Shown here piece by piece: positions 25,807 to 34,418 of a DNA stretch of 48,241 nt. A model generated the notes under the pieces. It ran no database searches, was not told where the DNA came from, and worked only from the letters and a program-made list of their open reading frames with translations. Within the stretch, counting starts at the first letter, position 1. Every line of letters begins with the position of its first letter. The position numbers and the translations under genes were made by a program. Origin of the DNA: Gammaproteobacteria bacterium (GTDB lineage Bacteria; Pseudomonadota; Gammaproteobacteria; Natronospirales; REEB76). The stretch is taken from positions 1 to 48,241 of the forward strand of contig JAGWOR010000018.1 of assembly GCA_028870845.1 (NCBI GenBank), given 5' to 3'.

Positions 25807-27087
25807 ATGCAAAACTGGGGAAACATGGGAATGACTACGCAGTTGAAAATACCAGCCGGCGGTGAAACCGCAGCGCCGCTGCGCATCTTGCAGCTGAATT
25901 CCAAACTCGACGGCGGCGGCACCGACGACCAGTGCCTGCAGCTGGCGGAAGCCTTGCAGTTATCCGGACATTCGGTATGGGTCGCGGGCCCGGATGACCA
26001 GGTGCTGTCCGAACAGGTGAACGAACTGGGGCTGAAGCTGCAGGTCATCCCCCGGGCCGGACATTCAAAACTGAAGTACGTGATGAGCGCCGCGGCATTG
26101 ATCCGGCGCGAACGCATCCAGATTGTACATGCCCATCATGGCCGGGATTACTGGCCGGCGGTGTTGTCCGCCCGGCTGTCGGGTGTTCACCCGGCCGTGG
26201 TCATCACCCGCCACATGGCCAAAAGCCCGCGCTCGCAGCTGAGCCGCAGATTCCTGCTGAGCCAATGCGATGCATTGATTGCGGTTTCCGATTTCACCGC
26301 CCGCATCCTGAACCAGGGCGTGTTCGAACCGGCCGCCATCGAAGAAGATCGCCGTGCGCGGCCGCCGCTCTCCGGCGAGCTTTCCAAGATCCGCGTGGTG
26401 TACGGCGGCATCGACACGCGCCGCTTCCAGCCCTTCGATGCCTCAGAGCAGCGCCATGCCTGGGGCCTGGAGCCGGAGCATTTCGTGTTCGCGGTGGCCG
26501 GCGGTTACGATTTCCCGCGCGGCAAGGGCCAGCGGGAATTCCTGCAGGCCGCAGCCCGCATCCACAGCGAAATCCCGCAGGCGCGCTTTCTGCTCATTGG
26601 CCGCGGCAACATGCAAGACATGCTGCAGGACGACATCCAGCATCTCGGGCTGACCGGGAAAGTACAGCTGGTGCCCCATTCCAGCGACATGCCGATGGTC
26701 ATGAACGCGGTGGACTGCCTGGTGCATCCGGCAGTCGGCACCGAGGCCTTCGGACTGGTGGTATGCGAGGCGCATGCCTGCGGCCGGCCGGTGATCGCCT
26801 CGGATCTGGACGGCATTCCCGAGGCCTTTCAGGTAGGCGGCTGCGGCAGCCTGGTCCCGCCCGATGACGTACAAGCGCTGGCGCAGGCCATGCACGCCTG
26901 GGCCACGCAACCACCAATGTCAGCAACCGCGCGCTGGGAACTCCACCATAAAATCGCCCAGCGCCTGTCCATCGCCGATACCGCACAGCGCGTGCTGGAG
27001 ATTTATCAGTCACTGCTGCCGGCGGGAAAAGCTTCCCCGGCCTACGAGCCATTGCCGCAGGCGAAATCCGGGATGCTGCAGTCTTGA
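25807..27087 (+). CDS. GT4-family glycosyltransferase
   Basis: A GT-B-fold transferase of 426 residues. The N-terminal domain has LRILQLNSKLDGGGTDDQCLQLAEALQLSGHSVWV (acceptor side) and IVHAHHGRDYW. The C-terminal donor-binding domain has GGYDFPRGKGQREFLQAA, ARFLLIGRGN and the E-x7-E motif EAFGLVVCEAHACGRPVIASDLDGIPE. These enzymes add a sugar from a nucleotide donor to a lipid-linked or polysaccharide acceptor on the cytoplasmic side. GAGG stands before ATG 25807. Its stop overlaps the deacetylase start. The palindrome CATATATATATG at 25739-25750 lies upstream and may be its promoter -10. Confidence 0.9.
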   Translation: MQNWGNMGMTTQLKIPAGGETAAPLRILQLNSKLDGGGTDDQCLQLAEALQLSGHSVWVAGPDDQVLSEQVNELGLKLQVIPRAGHSKLKYVMSAAALIRRERIQIVHAHHGRDYWPAVLSARLSGVHPAVVITRHMAKSPRSQLSRRFLLSQCDALIAVSDFTARILNQGVFEPAAIEEDRRARPPLSGELSKIRVVYGGIDTRRFQPFDASEQRHAWGLEPEHFVFAVAGGYDFPRGKGQREFLQAAARIHSEIPQARFLLIGRGNMQDMLQDDIQHLGLTGKVQLVPHSSDMPMVMNAVDCLVHPAVGTEAFGLVVCEAHACGRPVIASDLDGIPEAFQVGGCGSLVPPDDVQALAQAMHAWATQPPMSATARWELHHKIAQRLSIADTAQRVLEIYQSLLPAGKASPAYEPLPQAKSGMLQS

Positions 27088-27827
27088 GCTATTACCATTC
27101 GCTGAATCCGTTCCGCGAATCATTCCGCAAGGGGCTGCCGGTGCTGACCTACCACAAACTGGGCCCCAGGCCGCGCGGCGTGCGTATCAAGGGTTTATAT
27201 GTGGGCACTGACCTGTTCGCGCAGCAACTGTCCGAACTGCATGCCGCCGGGTTTAGTACGACAACCCTGGCCGAGGTCATGTCGGCTGGTGACGCGCAAA
27301 AACATATCGTGCTCACCTTTGACGACGGCTATGTCAGCGCCTTGCAGTACGGACTGCGGCCGCTGGCAGACAACCAATACCGCGCCATGCAGTTTCTGGT
27401 GGCCGGCTGCCTCGGTAAAACCAACTTGTGGGACCGGGACGCGGGTGAAATTCAGGAGCCATTGATGGATGCGGGACTGGTGCGTGAATGGCTGGCCGCC
27501 GGACACGACATCGGTTCGCATTCGCTCACCCATCCCCATCTCACGCGTATCGGCCGGCGGCAGGCGCGCGAGGAAATCCACGCCAGCAAACGCATCCTGG
27601 AAGACCTGTTCGGCCGCGCCATTGATTACTTTTGCTACCCGTACGGTGACTGGAACGAGGAAATCAGTGAGCTGGTAAAGGGCGCCGGCTACCGCGCAGC
27701 ATTCACCACCACCGCCGGCATCAACACCCCGGGCCAATCGCCTTTTGCCCTGAAACGCCTGACGGCTCGCTACCCGTCGCGCAGCCTGAAAGCCGTGTGG
27801 TCGCGGATGCGGACCGCTGCCACATAA
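27084..27827 (+). CDS. Polysaccharide deacetylase (NodB/CE4 family)
   Basis: The 247-residue protein has CE4 motif 1 TFDDGY (about 78-83, catalytic Asp and metal Asp) and motif 2 HSLTH (metal-binding H-x3-H), followed by RILEDLFGRAIDYFCYPYGDW (motif 3). These enzymes remove N- or O-acetyl groups from glycans. No signal peptide is seen, so it probably acts on a lipid-linked intermediate in the cytoplasm, or the start is elsewhere. Translation begins at TTG 27084, overlapping the glycosyltransferase stop (TTGA), which argues that the two act in one pathway. Confidence 0.9.
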   Translation: MSYYHSLNPFRESFRKGLPVLTYHKLGPRPRGVRIKGLYVGTDLFAQQLSELHAAGFSTTTLAEVMSAGDAQKHIVLTFDDGYVSALQYGLRPLADNQYRAMQFLVAGCLGKTNLWDRDAGEIQEPLMDAGLVREWLAAGHDIGSHSLTHPHLTRIGRRQAREEIHASKRILEDLFGRAIDYFCYPYGDWNEEISELVKGAGYRAAFTTTAGINTPGQSPFALKRLTARYPSRSLKAVWSRMRTAAT

Positions 27828-27856
27828 AACCTGCCCGGCTGCAACCGAGCTTTCCT

Positions 27857-28732
27857 GTGAATGCGCTTCACAAAGGCTTGCCTCAATGTGCGCTGCGGCT
27901 GGCGGCAATCGCCCTGGGCTGCCTGCCGTGGGCCGCGCGCGCCGCGCCCTGGCAACTGCAGTTGTCCCTGGGCCGCGGCACCCCGGGCGGAATGATCCAG
28001 GTGCGCGAGAACGACGTTCAAGGCACACCGCTGTACATCGGCCCGGAACTCGGCATCCACCAGGTACAGCATGTGATCATCGGCGCGGATGACGAGCTCG
28101 GCAACGGCCGGGCACTGGTGTTGCACCTGGATCTGGCGCGCCTCTATGGTGAAACCCAATTTACCGCCCCGGTGTATTTCAACGGCGTACAGCTGGCCGG
28201 TGGTTATCCGCTCACCAGCGACGCCAGCCGGGTCAACAACTGGCAATTCACCGGACTGTACCGCCAGCCGCTCTATGCCAGCACCGGCGGAATCAAGCTC
28301 GATGCCATGGTGGGTTTCACCTACGTGGGGCTGACCTACAGTCTGCAGGGCCATCCGGCCGGTTCGGCCAATCCGGGCGAGTTGAGCGGCGACCGCACCA
28401 AGGAAGATTTCATCACCCAGGAACTGCCGGTGCCGCAATTCGGCGTGCGTTTCGAATATCCGCTGGACTCGAGGCTGGATCTGGAGGCTGGATTCACCGG
28501 CGGCCATTTGCCGCGCCTGTATAGCTTGCGCAACGAGGGTGGCAAAGTGTACGTCACCCAGACCAATCAATCCGAACATCTGGGACTCGCCTATGCTGCG
28601 GACGCCAGCCTGCAAGTGGGATTCAGCTGGTATGACCGTTATTACATGCAGTACGAGCAAAGCGCGGAAGACGGCAACTATATCCGGCTAGCCGAACATG
28701 GTTATTATCTGAGCCTGCGCTACCGCTTTTAG
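27857..28732 (+). CDS. Outer-membrane beta-barrel protein, unknown function
   Basis: I do not recognise a named family. The 291-residue product starts at GTG 27857, with a signal peptide (about 10-30, ending AARAAPW). The remainder is an alternating beta pattern rich in Tyr, Gly and Asn, and the chain ends YYLSLRYRF, with a terminal Phe, the hallmark recognised by the BAM complex. The frame is open 20 codons further upstream but overlaps the deacetylase. The gap to the deacetylase is 29 bases, so it is probably co-transcribed. Confidence 0.75.
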   Translation: MNALHKGLPQCALRLAAIALGCLPWAARAAPWQLQLSLGRGTPGGMIQVRENDVQGTPLYIGPELGIHQVQHVIIGADDELGNGRALVLHLDLARLYGETQFTAPVYFNGVQLAGGYPLTSDASRVNNWQFTGLYRQPLYASTGGIKLDAMVGFTYVGLTYSLQGHPAGSANPGELSGDRTKEDFITQELPVPQFGVRFEYPLDSRLDLEAGFTGGHLPRLYSLRNEGGKVYVTQTNQSEHLGLAYAADASLQVGFSWYDRYYMQYEQSAEDGNYIRLAEHGYYLSLRYRF

Positions 28733-28757
28733 CCAATACCATACCGGGAAACAAACC

Positions 28758-29633
28758 GTGAGCTTCACTGAACACAGCTGCATGTACAGGCGCCAATCCG
28801 CTGCCGGCCATCACCGGTTACTGGCAATCGTGATGCTAACCATGCTCGCGGCCGGACTGCCGCTGCGCTCCGGAGCCCAGGACAGCGCCAACTCACAGAC
28901 ACCCACCAGCCCCGAGGATCAGATCATCTCGCAGGCTGCGCAACAATCCGGATCAGCCTGGTCCCTGGGTCTGGGTCTGGCCGTCAGCCAGCCGGGATAC
29001 CTGGGAGTAAACCCTCAGGTGACACCGCTGCCGCTGGTGTTCTACCACAACGGGCGTTTTTTTCTCGCCGGTATCAGTGTCGGCTACGTGGCATTCAACG
29101 GCACGCATTACAGCATCGCCTTGCTGGCCAAACCCCGTATCAATCGCCTGAGCGCCGGCGAATCCCCGCAACTCACCGGCATCCAGAGCCGCAAGTGGTC
29201 CATCGACGGCGGCGCGCGTGTCAGCCTGTTCGGCGACTGGGGCCGCATCAACGCCGGCCTGTATTCGGATTTGCTGCACCGTTACAACGGCATGGAAGCG
29301 GACCTGGAATACCAGCATCCGTTCCGCATGCAGGGATGGACGCTTTCGCCGGGCGTGGGCCTGGCCTGGTACAACTCGCCGCTCACCGATTATTACTACG
29401 GTGTCAGCCCGGCGGAAGTTGCGCCCGGACGTCCGGCCTACTCCCCAGGGCGGGCCGCCAATCCATTCCTGCAGCTAGGCCTGCGGGTACCGTTCGCCAA
29501 ACGCTGGCAGTTCCTGGGCAGCGTCCGCTACCTGCACTTCGCCAGCTCCATCCAGGACAGCCCCATCGTGGAGCGTTCCGGCAGCTTGACCCTGTTTCTG
29601 GGTGTCACGTACCGGTTTGAGTCTCACAAATAG
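28758..29633 (+). CDS. MipA/OmpV-family outer-membrane protein
   Basis: Signal peptide (about 20-40), then a beta-barrel with MipA/OmpV hallmarks: GSAWSLGLGLAVSQPGYLG at the start, LPLVFYHNGRFFLAGISVGY, and the conserved late segment YYYGVSPAEVAPGRPAYSPGRAANPFLQLG. MipA binds murein enzymes in E. coli, while OmpV-like members are porins or adhesins, so the role here is open. It starts at GTG 28758, with GGGAAA before it and a 25-base gap after the previous gene. The chain ends RFESHK, without the usual terminal Phe, although LGVTYRF lies just inside. Confidence 0.88.
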   Translation: MSFTEHSCMYRRQSAAGHHRLLAIVMLTMLAAGLPLRSGAQDSANSQTPTSPEDQIISQAAQQSGSAWSLGLGLAVSQPGYLGVNPQVTPLPLVFYHNGRFFLAGISVGYVAFNGTHYSIALLAKPRINRLSAGESPQLTGIQSRKWSIDGGARVSLFGDWGRINAGLYSDLLHRYNGMEADLEYQHPFRMQGWTLSPGVGLAWYNSPLTDYYYGVSPAEVAPGRPAYSPGRAANPFLQLGLRVPFAKRWQFLGSVRYLHFASSIQDSPIVERSGSLTLFLGVTYRFESHK

Positions 29634-29814
29634 CAGCGAATCAGCGCACCTGGATTCATGTTCCGCGCACTGCTCGGGAGTTATTTCCTGGGTGTTTTCC
29701 TGTACTGGATGCGAAGCATGGCAGCCAACGGGTAAACTAACCACGACCGGATACCTCCAGCCGTGCTGATGGCCGATACCCGTCCGGCAGATCAAATCCT
29801 GACCGGGAAGACGC

Positions 29815-31143
29815 GTGCAAGCAAAGCGATTTGCATGGATGGCCACAGCGGCCCTGTTCACCTGTGCCTTTGCCGCGGCAGGCGCATCCGTCCCGGATTC
29901 CGGCACTCAGGCCTACAACCAGGGTGTGACGGCCTTCAAGGCCGGACACTACCGGCAGGCGCTCGATCAGTTTCTAGCGGCGCGTAACCGGGGCGTGCAT
30001 GCACCGCAACTGGACTACGATCTGGGCGTCACCTACTACCGCCTCGGGCGTTACCAGGATGCGCGCCGTGAGTTCACCGCGCTGTTATCCGTGCCCGCGG
30101 CTGCCGCGCTCAGCCACTACAACCTGGGATTGATTGCCATTCGCCTGCAGGATGCAGTGCGCGCGCGCAGTGAATTCAACCTGGCGTATGCCGGCGCGCA
30201 GGAGCCCGGCCTGCGGGCGCTGGCATCCGCGGCCCTGGAAACGCTCGGCGCCGCACCAGTACCCGCGCCGCAATGGACCGCGTTCGCGGACGCCGGCGCA
30301 GGCTACGACAGCAACGTGGCGCTGACTTCCGAGAGCACCACATTGACGCCAGCGCAACGCGGTTCCGGCATGTATTCATTGCTGGCCGGAGCCATCGATC
30401 AATTGAGCGGTGACGAACACCGGGGCTGGCAGGCGGTGGGGACCTACTACCGTATCGATTACCCCTCGGTCACCCAGTACGACCAGACCTATCTGCACCT
30501 CGGCAGCCACTACCGCTGGGAAAACGGCAATTGGCGCAACCAGCTGGGCGTGTATGCGGGCAACCTCACCCTCGGCAGCGCACAACTGGAAGCCCTGGGC
30601 ACGGTAAGCGCCAACACCCGCTATGCCACTGCCTCCGGCGACATCTGGCACTTTACCTATCGTTACACCCGCATCTTTGGTGGCAGCAATTACGCCTACC
30701 TCAGCGGCTGGCACCAGTCAGTGGGCGTGGAAAACACGCTGAAATACGCACATTCCGACCTCACGCTGGGATACAACTTCGATTTCAACGAACGCAACAA
30801 TTACAACGCGCCGCCGGAGTTTTTCAGCGCCTCCCCCACCGTCAACGGCCTGTACGCGATCTTCAACTGGCGATTGAGCGATACCACCAGTCTCTACCTG
30901 GAGGCGGATTACGAACACAGCCACTACGAGGGTGCCGACAGCGTGCTGCAGAATGGCGTGAACCTGGAAGTGTTCCGTGAGGACAACTGGTGGAATCCGT
31001 CCCTGGGCTTCAAATACGCGTTGTCGTCCCACTGGTTATTGCGTCTCGATTGCAGTTACATGGATAACCGCTCCAACATCCCCGTCTACAGCTACCACAG
31101 CAGCCAGGCCATGCTGACGTTCGAATATCTTTTGGCACACTGA
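29815..31143 (+). CDS. TPR plus outer-membrane beta-barrel protein (Slam/DUF560-like plan)
   Basis: The 442-residue protein has a signal peptide (about 1-24) and two to three tetratricopeptide repeats (about 30-140, for example AYNQGVTAFKAGHYRQALDQFLAARNRG and YDLGVTYYRLGRYQDARREFTALL). After a linker the barrel starts with FADAGAGYDSNVAL and continues to the end (SSQAMLTFEYLLAH). The GYDSNV opening after a TPR domain is shared with surface lipoprotein assembly modifiers and polysaccharide export barrels. With a glycosyltransferase and a glycan deacetylase upstream, an export or assembly role in a surface polymer is plausible but unproven. It starts at GTG 29815, with ATG 29839 possible. The 181 bases before it hold no convincing gene. 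Confidence 0.75.
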   Translation: MQAKRFAWMATAALFTCAFAAAGASVPDSGTQAYNQGVTAFKAGHYRQALDQFLAARNRGVHAPQLDYDLGVTYYRLGRYQDARREFTALLSVPAAAALSHYNLGLIAIRLQDAVRARSEFNLAYAGAQEPGLRALASAALETLGAAPVPAPQWTAFADAGAGYDSNVALTSESTTLTPAQRGSGMYSLLAGAIDQLSGDEHRGWQAVGTYYRIDYPSVTQYDQTYLHLGSHYRWENGNWRNQLGVYAGNLTLGSAQLEALGTVSANTRYATASGDIWHFTYRYTRIFGGSNYAYLSGWHQSVGVENTLKYAHSDLTLGYNFDFNERNNYNAPPEFFSASPTVNGLYAIFNWRLSDTTSLYLEADYEHSHYEGADSVLQNGVNLEVFREDNWWNPSLGFKYALSSHWLLRLDCSYMDNRSNIPVYSYHSSQAMLTFEYLLAH

Positions 31144-31171
31144 AGTCCCGCATCCACGCCAGCTGCGGCTG

Positions 31172-31194
31172 CCGCCGTGCGCCGGCGGGTTTTT
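31172..31194 (+). terminator. Rho-independent terminator after the envelope gene cluster
   Basis: CCGCCG (31172-31177), a 5-base loop and CGGCGG (31183-31188), followed by G and five T. It lies 29 bases after the TPR-barrel stop and separates it from the cytochrome gene. Confidence 0.75.
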
Positions 31195-31266
31195 CCCGGG
31201 AACAACACCTGCATGAGTGGTTGTATACTGACGACACCATTCCTGACAACCATAAGGCGGACAGAG

Positions 31267-31887
31267 ATGAAGTACCTGTTTAGCTCACTTGCGTGCCTGC
31301 TGGGCCTGTGCCTCACCGCGGTCTCCGCCCAGGCGCAGCAACCCGGCAAGAGCGCACCGGAAATTGTGCGCACCACCTGCTACATGTGCCACAGCACCCA
31401 CGGCAACAATCCGGATCTGGGTTTCATACCGCGGCTGGCGGCGCAAAGCTCGGCGTATATCGAGGATCAGCTCAAGGCATTCCGCGACGGCAGCCGCGCC
31501 GATCCGCCCGCCACCATGTACATGTGGCCCATCGCCCAGGGACTGAGTGACAACCAGATCAAGCAGGTGGCGGTGTGGTTTTCGTCGCAACCACCGGCCG
31601 AGCCTTTCCCGGCAAGCTCCGCGGCCAAGGAGGGGCGCGAGATCTTCCTGCACGGCATCCTCAAGGAAGACGTGCCCGCCTGCGCCAGCTGCCATGGGCC
31701 CAAGGCCGACGGCAATGGCATTTTCCCGCGGCTGGCGGGCCAGAACACTCAGTACCTGCTGGCGCAGTTACGCTACTTCCGCTCGGGGGTGCGCAACGAC
31801 AAGGGTGCTGACATCATGAAGCCCATCGCCCAGCATCTCACCGATGATCAGATGAGCGCAGTAGCGGATTACCTGAGCACGCTCTAG
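31267..31887 (+). CDS. Dihaem c-type cytochrome (cytochrome c4-like)
   Basis: A periplasmic electron carrier with a signal peptide (MKYLFSSLACLLGLCLTAVSAQA) and two class I cytochrome c domains. Haem sites are CYMCH (C38, C41, H42) and CASCH (C139, C142, H143). Methionines in TMYMWPIAQGLSD and ADIMKPIAQHLTD are the likely sixth ligands. The two-domain layout and 206 residues fit cytochrome c4, which feeds terminal oxidases. A TATACT at about 31223-31228 may be its -10, and AGGCGGA precedes the ATG. The ccmFGHI genes in this window would take part in its maturation. Confidence 0.92.
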   Translation: MKYLFSSLACLLGLCLTAVSAQAQQPGKSAPEIVRTTCYMCHSTHGNNPDLGFIPRLAAQSSAYIEDQLKAFRDGSRADPPATMYMWPIAQGLSDNQIKQVAVWFSSQPPAEPFPASSAAKEGREIFLHGILKEDVPACASCHGPKADGNGIFPRLAGQNTQYLLAQLRYFRSGVRNDKGADIMKPIAQHLTDDQMSAVADYLSTL

Positions 31888-31910
31888 GCCATTGCATAAA
31901 GACAACGCTG

Positions 31911-31940
31911 CTCTCCCCCGGCTTGCCAGCCGGGGGAGAG
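31911..31940. terminator. Strong 12-bp stem between converging genes, probable bidirectional terminator
   Basis: CTCTCCCCCGGC (31911-31922) and GCCGGGGGAGAG (31929-31940) pair perfectly around a 6-base loop. It lies between the cytochrome stop (31887) and the stop of the oppositely oriented lipoprotein (31962). The T-run is short on both sides. Confidence 0.75.
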
Positions 31941-31961
31941 TTAAAGCTGCCGGAATTCCTT

Positions 31962-32351
31962 CTAGGGAAGACTCAAGGAACTGCTGGATGTGGGGGGCGT
32001 GCCCTGCGTCGAGATACTGTAAGTGGTGACCACGCCATGCTTCAGGGTGACATACAGGGTCTTGGAGTAACTGGTGGTTTTCTGATTGGAACCAAACATC
32101 CAACTTTCGCCTTGCGAATGTGCCTCGCTGTAAGTCCACATCCAGCTTTCCTGGCCGGGTGCGCCCTGGGTCCTGGAGTACGGCTGGCCGAACAGCGTGA
32201 TCAGATCCGCGGCGGTGGTCTTGCCCTTGACGATCTTGCTGACGTTGTCGCTGGAAAAATCCGTGCCGTAGGTTGAGTTGGCGGTGGCGCACCCGGCCAG
32301 CAACGCGACTGCGAATACCACCGATAAAAATGATGCGGATAGCCTTTTCAT
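31962..32351 (-). CDS. BamE/SmpA-like outer-membrane lipoprotein
   Basis: The 129-residue product has a lipoprotein signal (MKRLSASFLSVVFAVALLAGCA; lipobox LAGC). The body resembles the BamE/OmlA fold: KIVKGKTTAADLITLFGQPYSRT matches its typical opening, in which a Lys/Gly-Thr-Thr stretch precedes the LFGxP helix end. A beta part with WMWTYSEAHSQGESWMFGSNQKT follows. It ends in a Ser/Pro tail. It is probably not BamE itself, as it lacks the usual housekeeping context; small proteins of this fold are common envelope lipoproteins. The 256 bases upstream contain no gene. Confidence 0.72.
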   Translation of the reverse strand: MKRLSASFLSVVFAVALLAGCATANSTYGTDFSSDNVSKIVKGKTTAADLITLFGQPYSRTQGAPGQESWMWTYSEAHSQGESWMFGSNQKTTSYSKTLYVTLKHGVVTTYSISTQGTPPTSSSSLSLP

Positions 32352-32583
32352 GAATCCCTCCCGATTCCATTGGTTTATTGCGGCTGTCCCAGTGACTCCC
32401 CCGTGTGGACAGCCGGTCCAAGACTAGCACGATCAAGCCCTGGATTCGAAGCGCCGCAAACCGTTCCCACCGGCGTTTTCCGGCCACTGCCACACAGCGT
32501 GATTTCCGGCAGGATATTTCTCCCGGTTCAGGTGCTTAGCAGGATTTTCTAGAATCCCCGAAAGTATTCCTGACGGTGATTGA

Positions 32584-32605
32584 CGCTGCCGTACACCCGG
32601 CAGCG
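32584..32605 (-). terminator. Hairpin just after the repeat lipoprotein gene
   Basis: CGCTGCC (32584-32590) pairs with GGCAGCG (32599-32605) around an 8-base loop, only two bases past the stop codon on the minus strand. No T-run follows, so termination strength is uncertain. A second dyad, GGATT/AATCC, is at 32542-32557. Confidence 0.4.
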
Positions 32606-32607
32606 GA

Positions 32608-34293
32608 TTACTGGGTCTGGTACTGGACCGCCAGATCGCCGGCGTCCACATTGGTGTTGTCAGTGCGCAGCAGCGTCAACTCACCCGGCGCCACCACCGC
32701 CATTATGTAGTTTGCTGTAAGTCCGCCCCCCAGGTTGAGTGTCATGCTATACGTACCGGCAGTGGTACCGACGGTAATACTGCCGGATACCTGCAGGGTC
32801 GAAAGGCTGCCGCCGCTATTTACCTGCTCCTGTCCCGTCACCTGGCCCGAGGCGCTGATCTGGAGGATGCCCTGGGTGGTACCGGCAACACTGGATGCCG
32901 GAGTCTGGTTCACCGTCAGCAGTACGTATTGCCCTGCCGGAATGCTGGCGGGGCTCTGGGTGGCGCTGGCGAAGCCGCTGATGTTGCCAAACCCGGAAGA
33001 TTTTTCCAGCAGGTTCCAGTACCCGACGGACTGAATGTTGAACACAAAGGTGCGGGCACCCGCCGGAGTGGTGATGTCCGTCACACCGCGGCCGTTCGTC
33101 TGCAGCGTATAGGTGGAGGCATTGGTGAGGGTTGCATATACGCCATTATTGTTCTCGAACTGGGTCAGGTTCAGGCTGCCGTTCGTGCCGCTGGTGGAGG
33201 TCACGCTGCCGGTGGCCATCCAGGCGTCCGGCGTCTGGCCGGTGCCGTTGCCGATGCCCATGATTACGTAGTTGCCGGAGACCACCGCCTGGGTGGATTG
33301 CGCATCCAGCTCGCCGGTGTCGCTGCAACCGGTATCGGTGCACATGAGTTCGAGCTGCTGCGGCGACACTGCATAGAAGACGTAATGATAGCTGGTGGTG
33401 CCCAAAGTCAACGTCAAGTTGCCGCGGTTTCCGCTGCCGACCGTGTAGCTGCCCGTCACGCTGCTGTACAGAGTATAGGCACCGCCATTGTTTTCGTCGA
33501 AGTTTGTACCGGTGATGGAAGGCGACGACAGGTTCAGAACGCCGATGCCGTTGTCATTGGGGGCCAGCTGCGAGGCTCCGAAACTGAAGGTATAGGGTCC
33601 GCTCAAATCGCCGCCGGCAGTCACCTGGCCGGTTTGCGGGTAAAGATTGCCGGCGCCGACAGCGCCGCTGGAGGCGTCCGTCAATATGCCCTGCTCTGCG
33701 CCAAAGATCAGGTTCAGGGTCATGCTGAGCGCGCCCGCGGAACCGCCGTTGATGGTCAGGCTACCCAAGCCATTCGCTGAAAGACTGTAATGGCCGGTGA
33801 CCGCCACCTGACTGAACTGGCCGTTGGTTCCGTTCACATCCTCGGTGCCGGTAATATTCCCGTTGCCATCCGCAGTAATCAGACCCACCGCATTGGTGGC
33901 GTTGCCGCCCAGCAGCTCGCTGAAGTGAAACACAAAGCTGCCATTCAGGGATTTGTCGGAGTAGGTCACGGTTGCCTGGGCTGAAGCAGTACTGGCGCCA
34001 TCGCTGGCGGTGATGGTGACCGGCTGGGTGGTGGGCGGCACGGACGGGGCCGTATACAGGCCGCTGCCGGTGATGGTGCCGGTGCCGGCACTGCCACCGG
34101 TAACACCATTGACCGACCAGGTGAGCATGCCGCCGCTGCCGCCGGTGGTGCTGAACTGCTGGCTGGCGCCCGCTGGCACCGAGGCGCTGGCCGGCAGCAC
34201 ACTGAAGCCGCCGGTGGATGAACCCGAACTGCCGCCACAGGCGGCCAGAGCGCCGAAAACCAGCACCACCACACTCCAACGTAAGGAATTCAT
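32608..34293 (-). CDS. Lipoprotein with an Ig-like domain and four about 105-residue repeats
   Basis: The lipobox LAACG at the end of a signal peptide (MNSLRWSVVVLVFGALAACG) marks an exported lipoprotein of 561 residues. Residues about 25-115 look like a bacterial Ig-like (Big_2-type) domain: LPASASVPAGASQQFSTTG, then WSVNGVTGGSAGTGTITGSGLYTAP. The rest is four diverged repeats. Each opens with a GxYxF-like strand (NGSFVF, SGPYTF, SGNYVI, AGQYVL), has a Gly/Asn/Thr-rich middle and closes with a Gly-x-Leu...Gln strand (GNLYPQ, GELDAQ, GFASATQ, GDLAVQ). There are few charged residues and many Ser, Thr, Gly and Asn. I know of no assigned function; a cell-surface or adhesive role is a guess. TTATATATAA at 34331-34340 may be its -10. 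Confidence 0.75.
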   Translation of the reverse strand: MNSLRWSVVVLVFGALAACGGSSGSSTGGFSVLPASASVPAGASQQFSTTGGSGGMLTWSVNGVTGGSAGTGTITGSGLYTAPSVPPTTQPVTITASDGASTASAQATVTYSDKSLNGSFVFHFSELLGGNATNAVGLITADGNGNITGTEDVNGTNGQFSQVAVTGHYSLSANGLGSLTINGGSAGALSMTLNLIFGAEQGILTDASSGAVGAGNLYPQTGQVTAGGDLSGPYTFSFGASQLAPNDNGIGVLNLSSPSITGTNFDENNGGAYTLYSSVTGSYTVGSGNRGNLTLTLGTTSYHYVFYAVSPQQLELMCTDTGCSDTGELDAQSTQAVVSGNYVIMGIGNGTGQTPDAWMATGSVTSTSGTNGSLNLTQFENNNGVYATLTNASTYTLQTNGRGVTDITTPAGARTFVFNIQSVGYWNLLEKSSGFGNISGFASATQSPASIPAGQYVLLTVNQTPASSVAGTTQGILQISASGQVTGQEQVNSGGSLSTLQVSGSITVGTTAGTYSMTLNLGGGLTANYIMAVVAPGELTLLRTDNTNVDAGDLAVQYQTQ

Positions 34294-34418
34294 AGCCTGC
34301 TCCTGATGACAATCCCTGAAATCCGCGTCCTTATATATAAAGTATATGCCTATCTGCGCACACCTGGGAAAAGTCGAACCCGGTACGGATCCCAGCAGGC
34401 TGCATGAAGTCGCGGTGA

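Noticed and set aside
29658-29735. 25-codon hydrophobic ORF before the TPR-barrel gene
   Set aside because: No ribosome-binding site and too short to judge; left out of the gene list.
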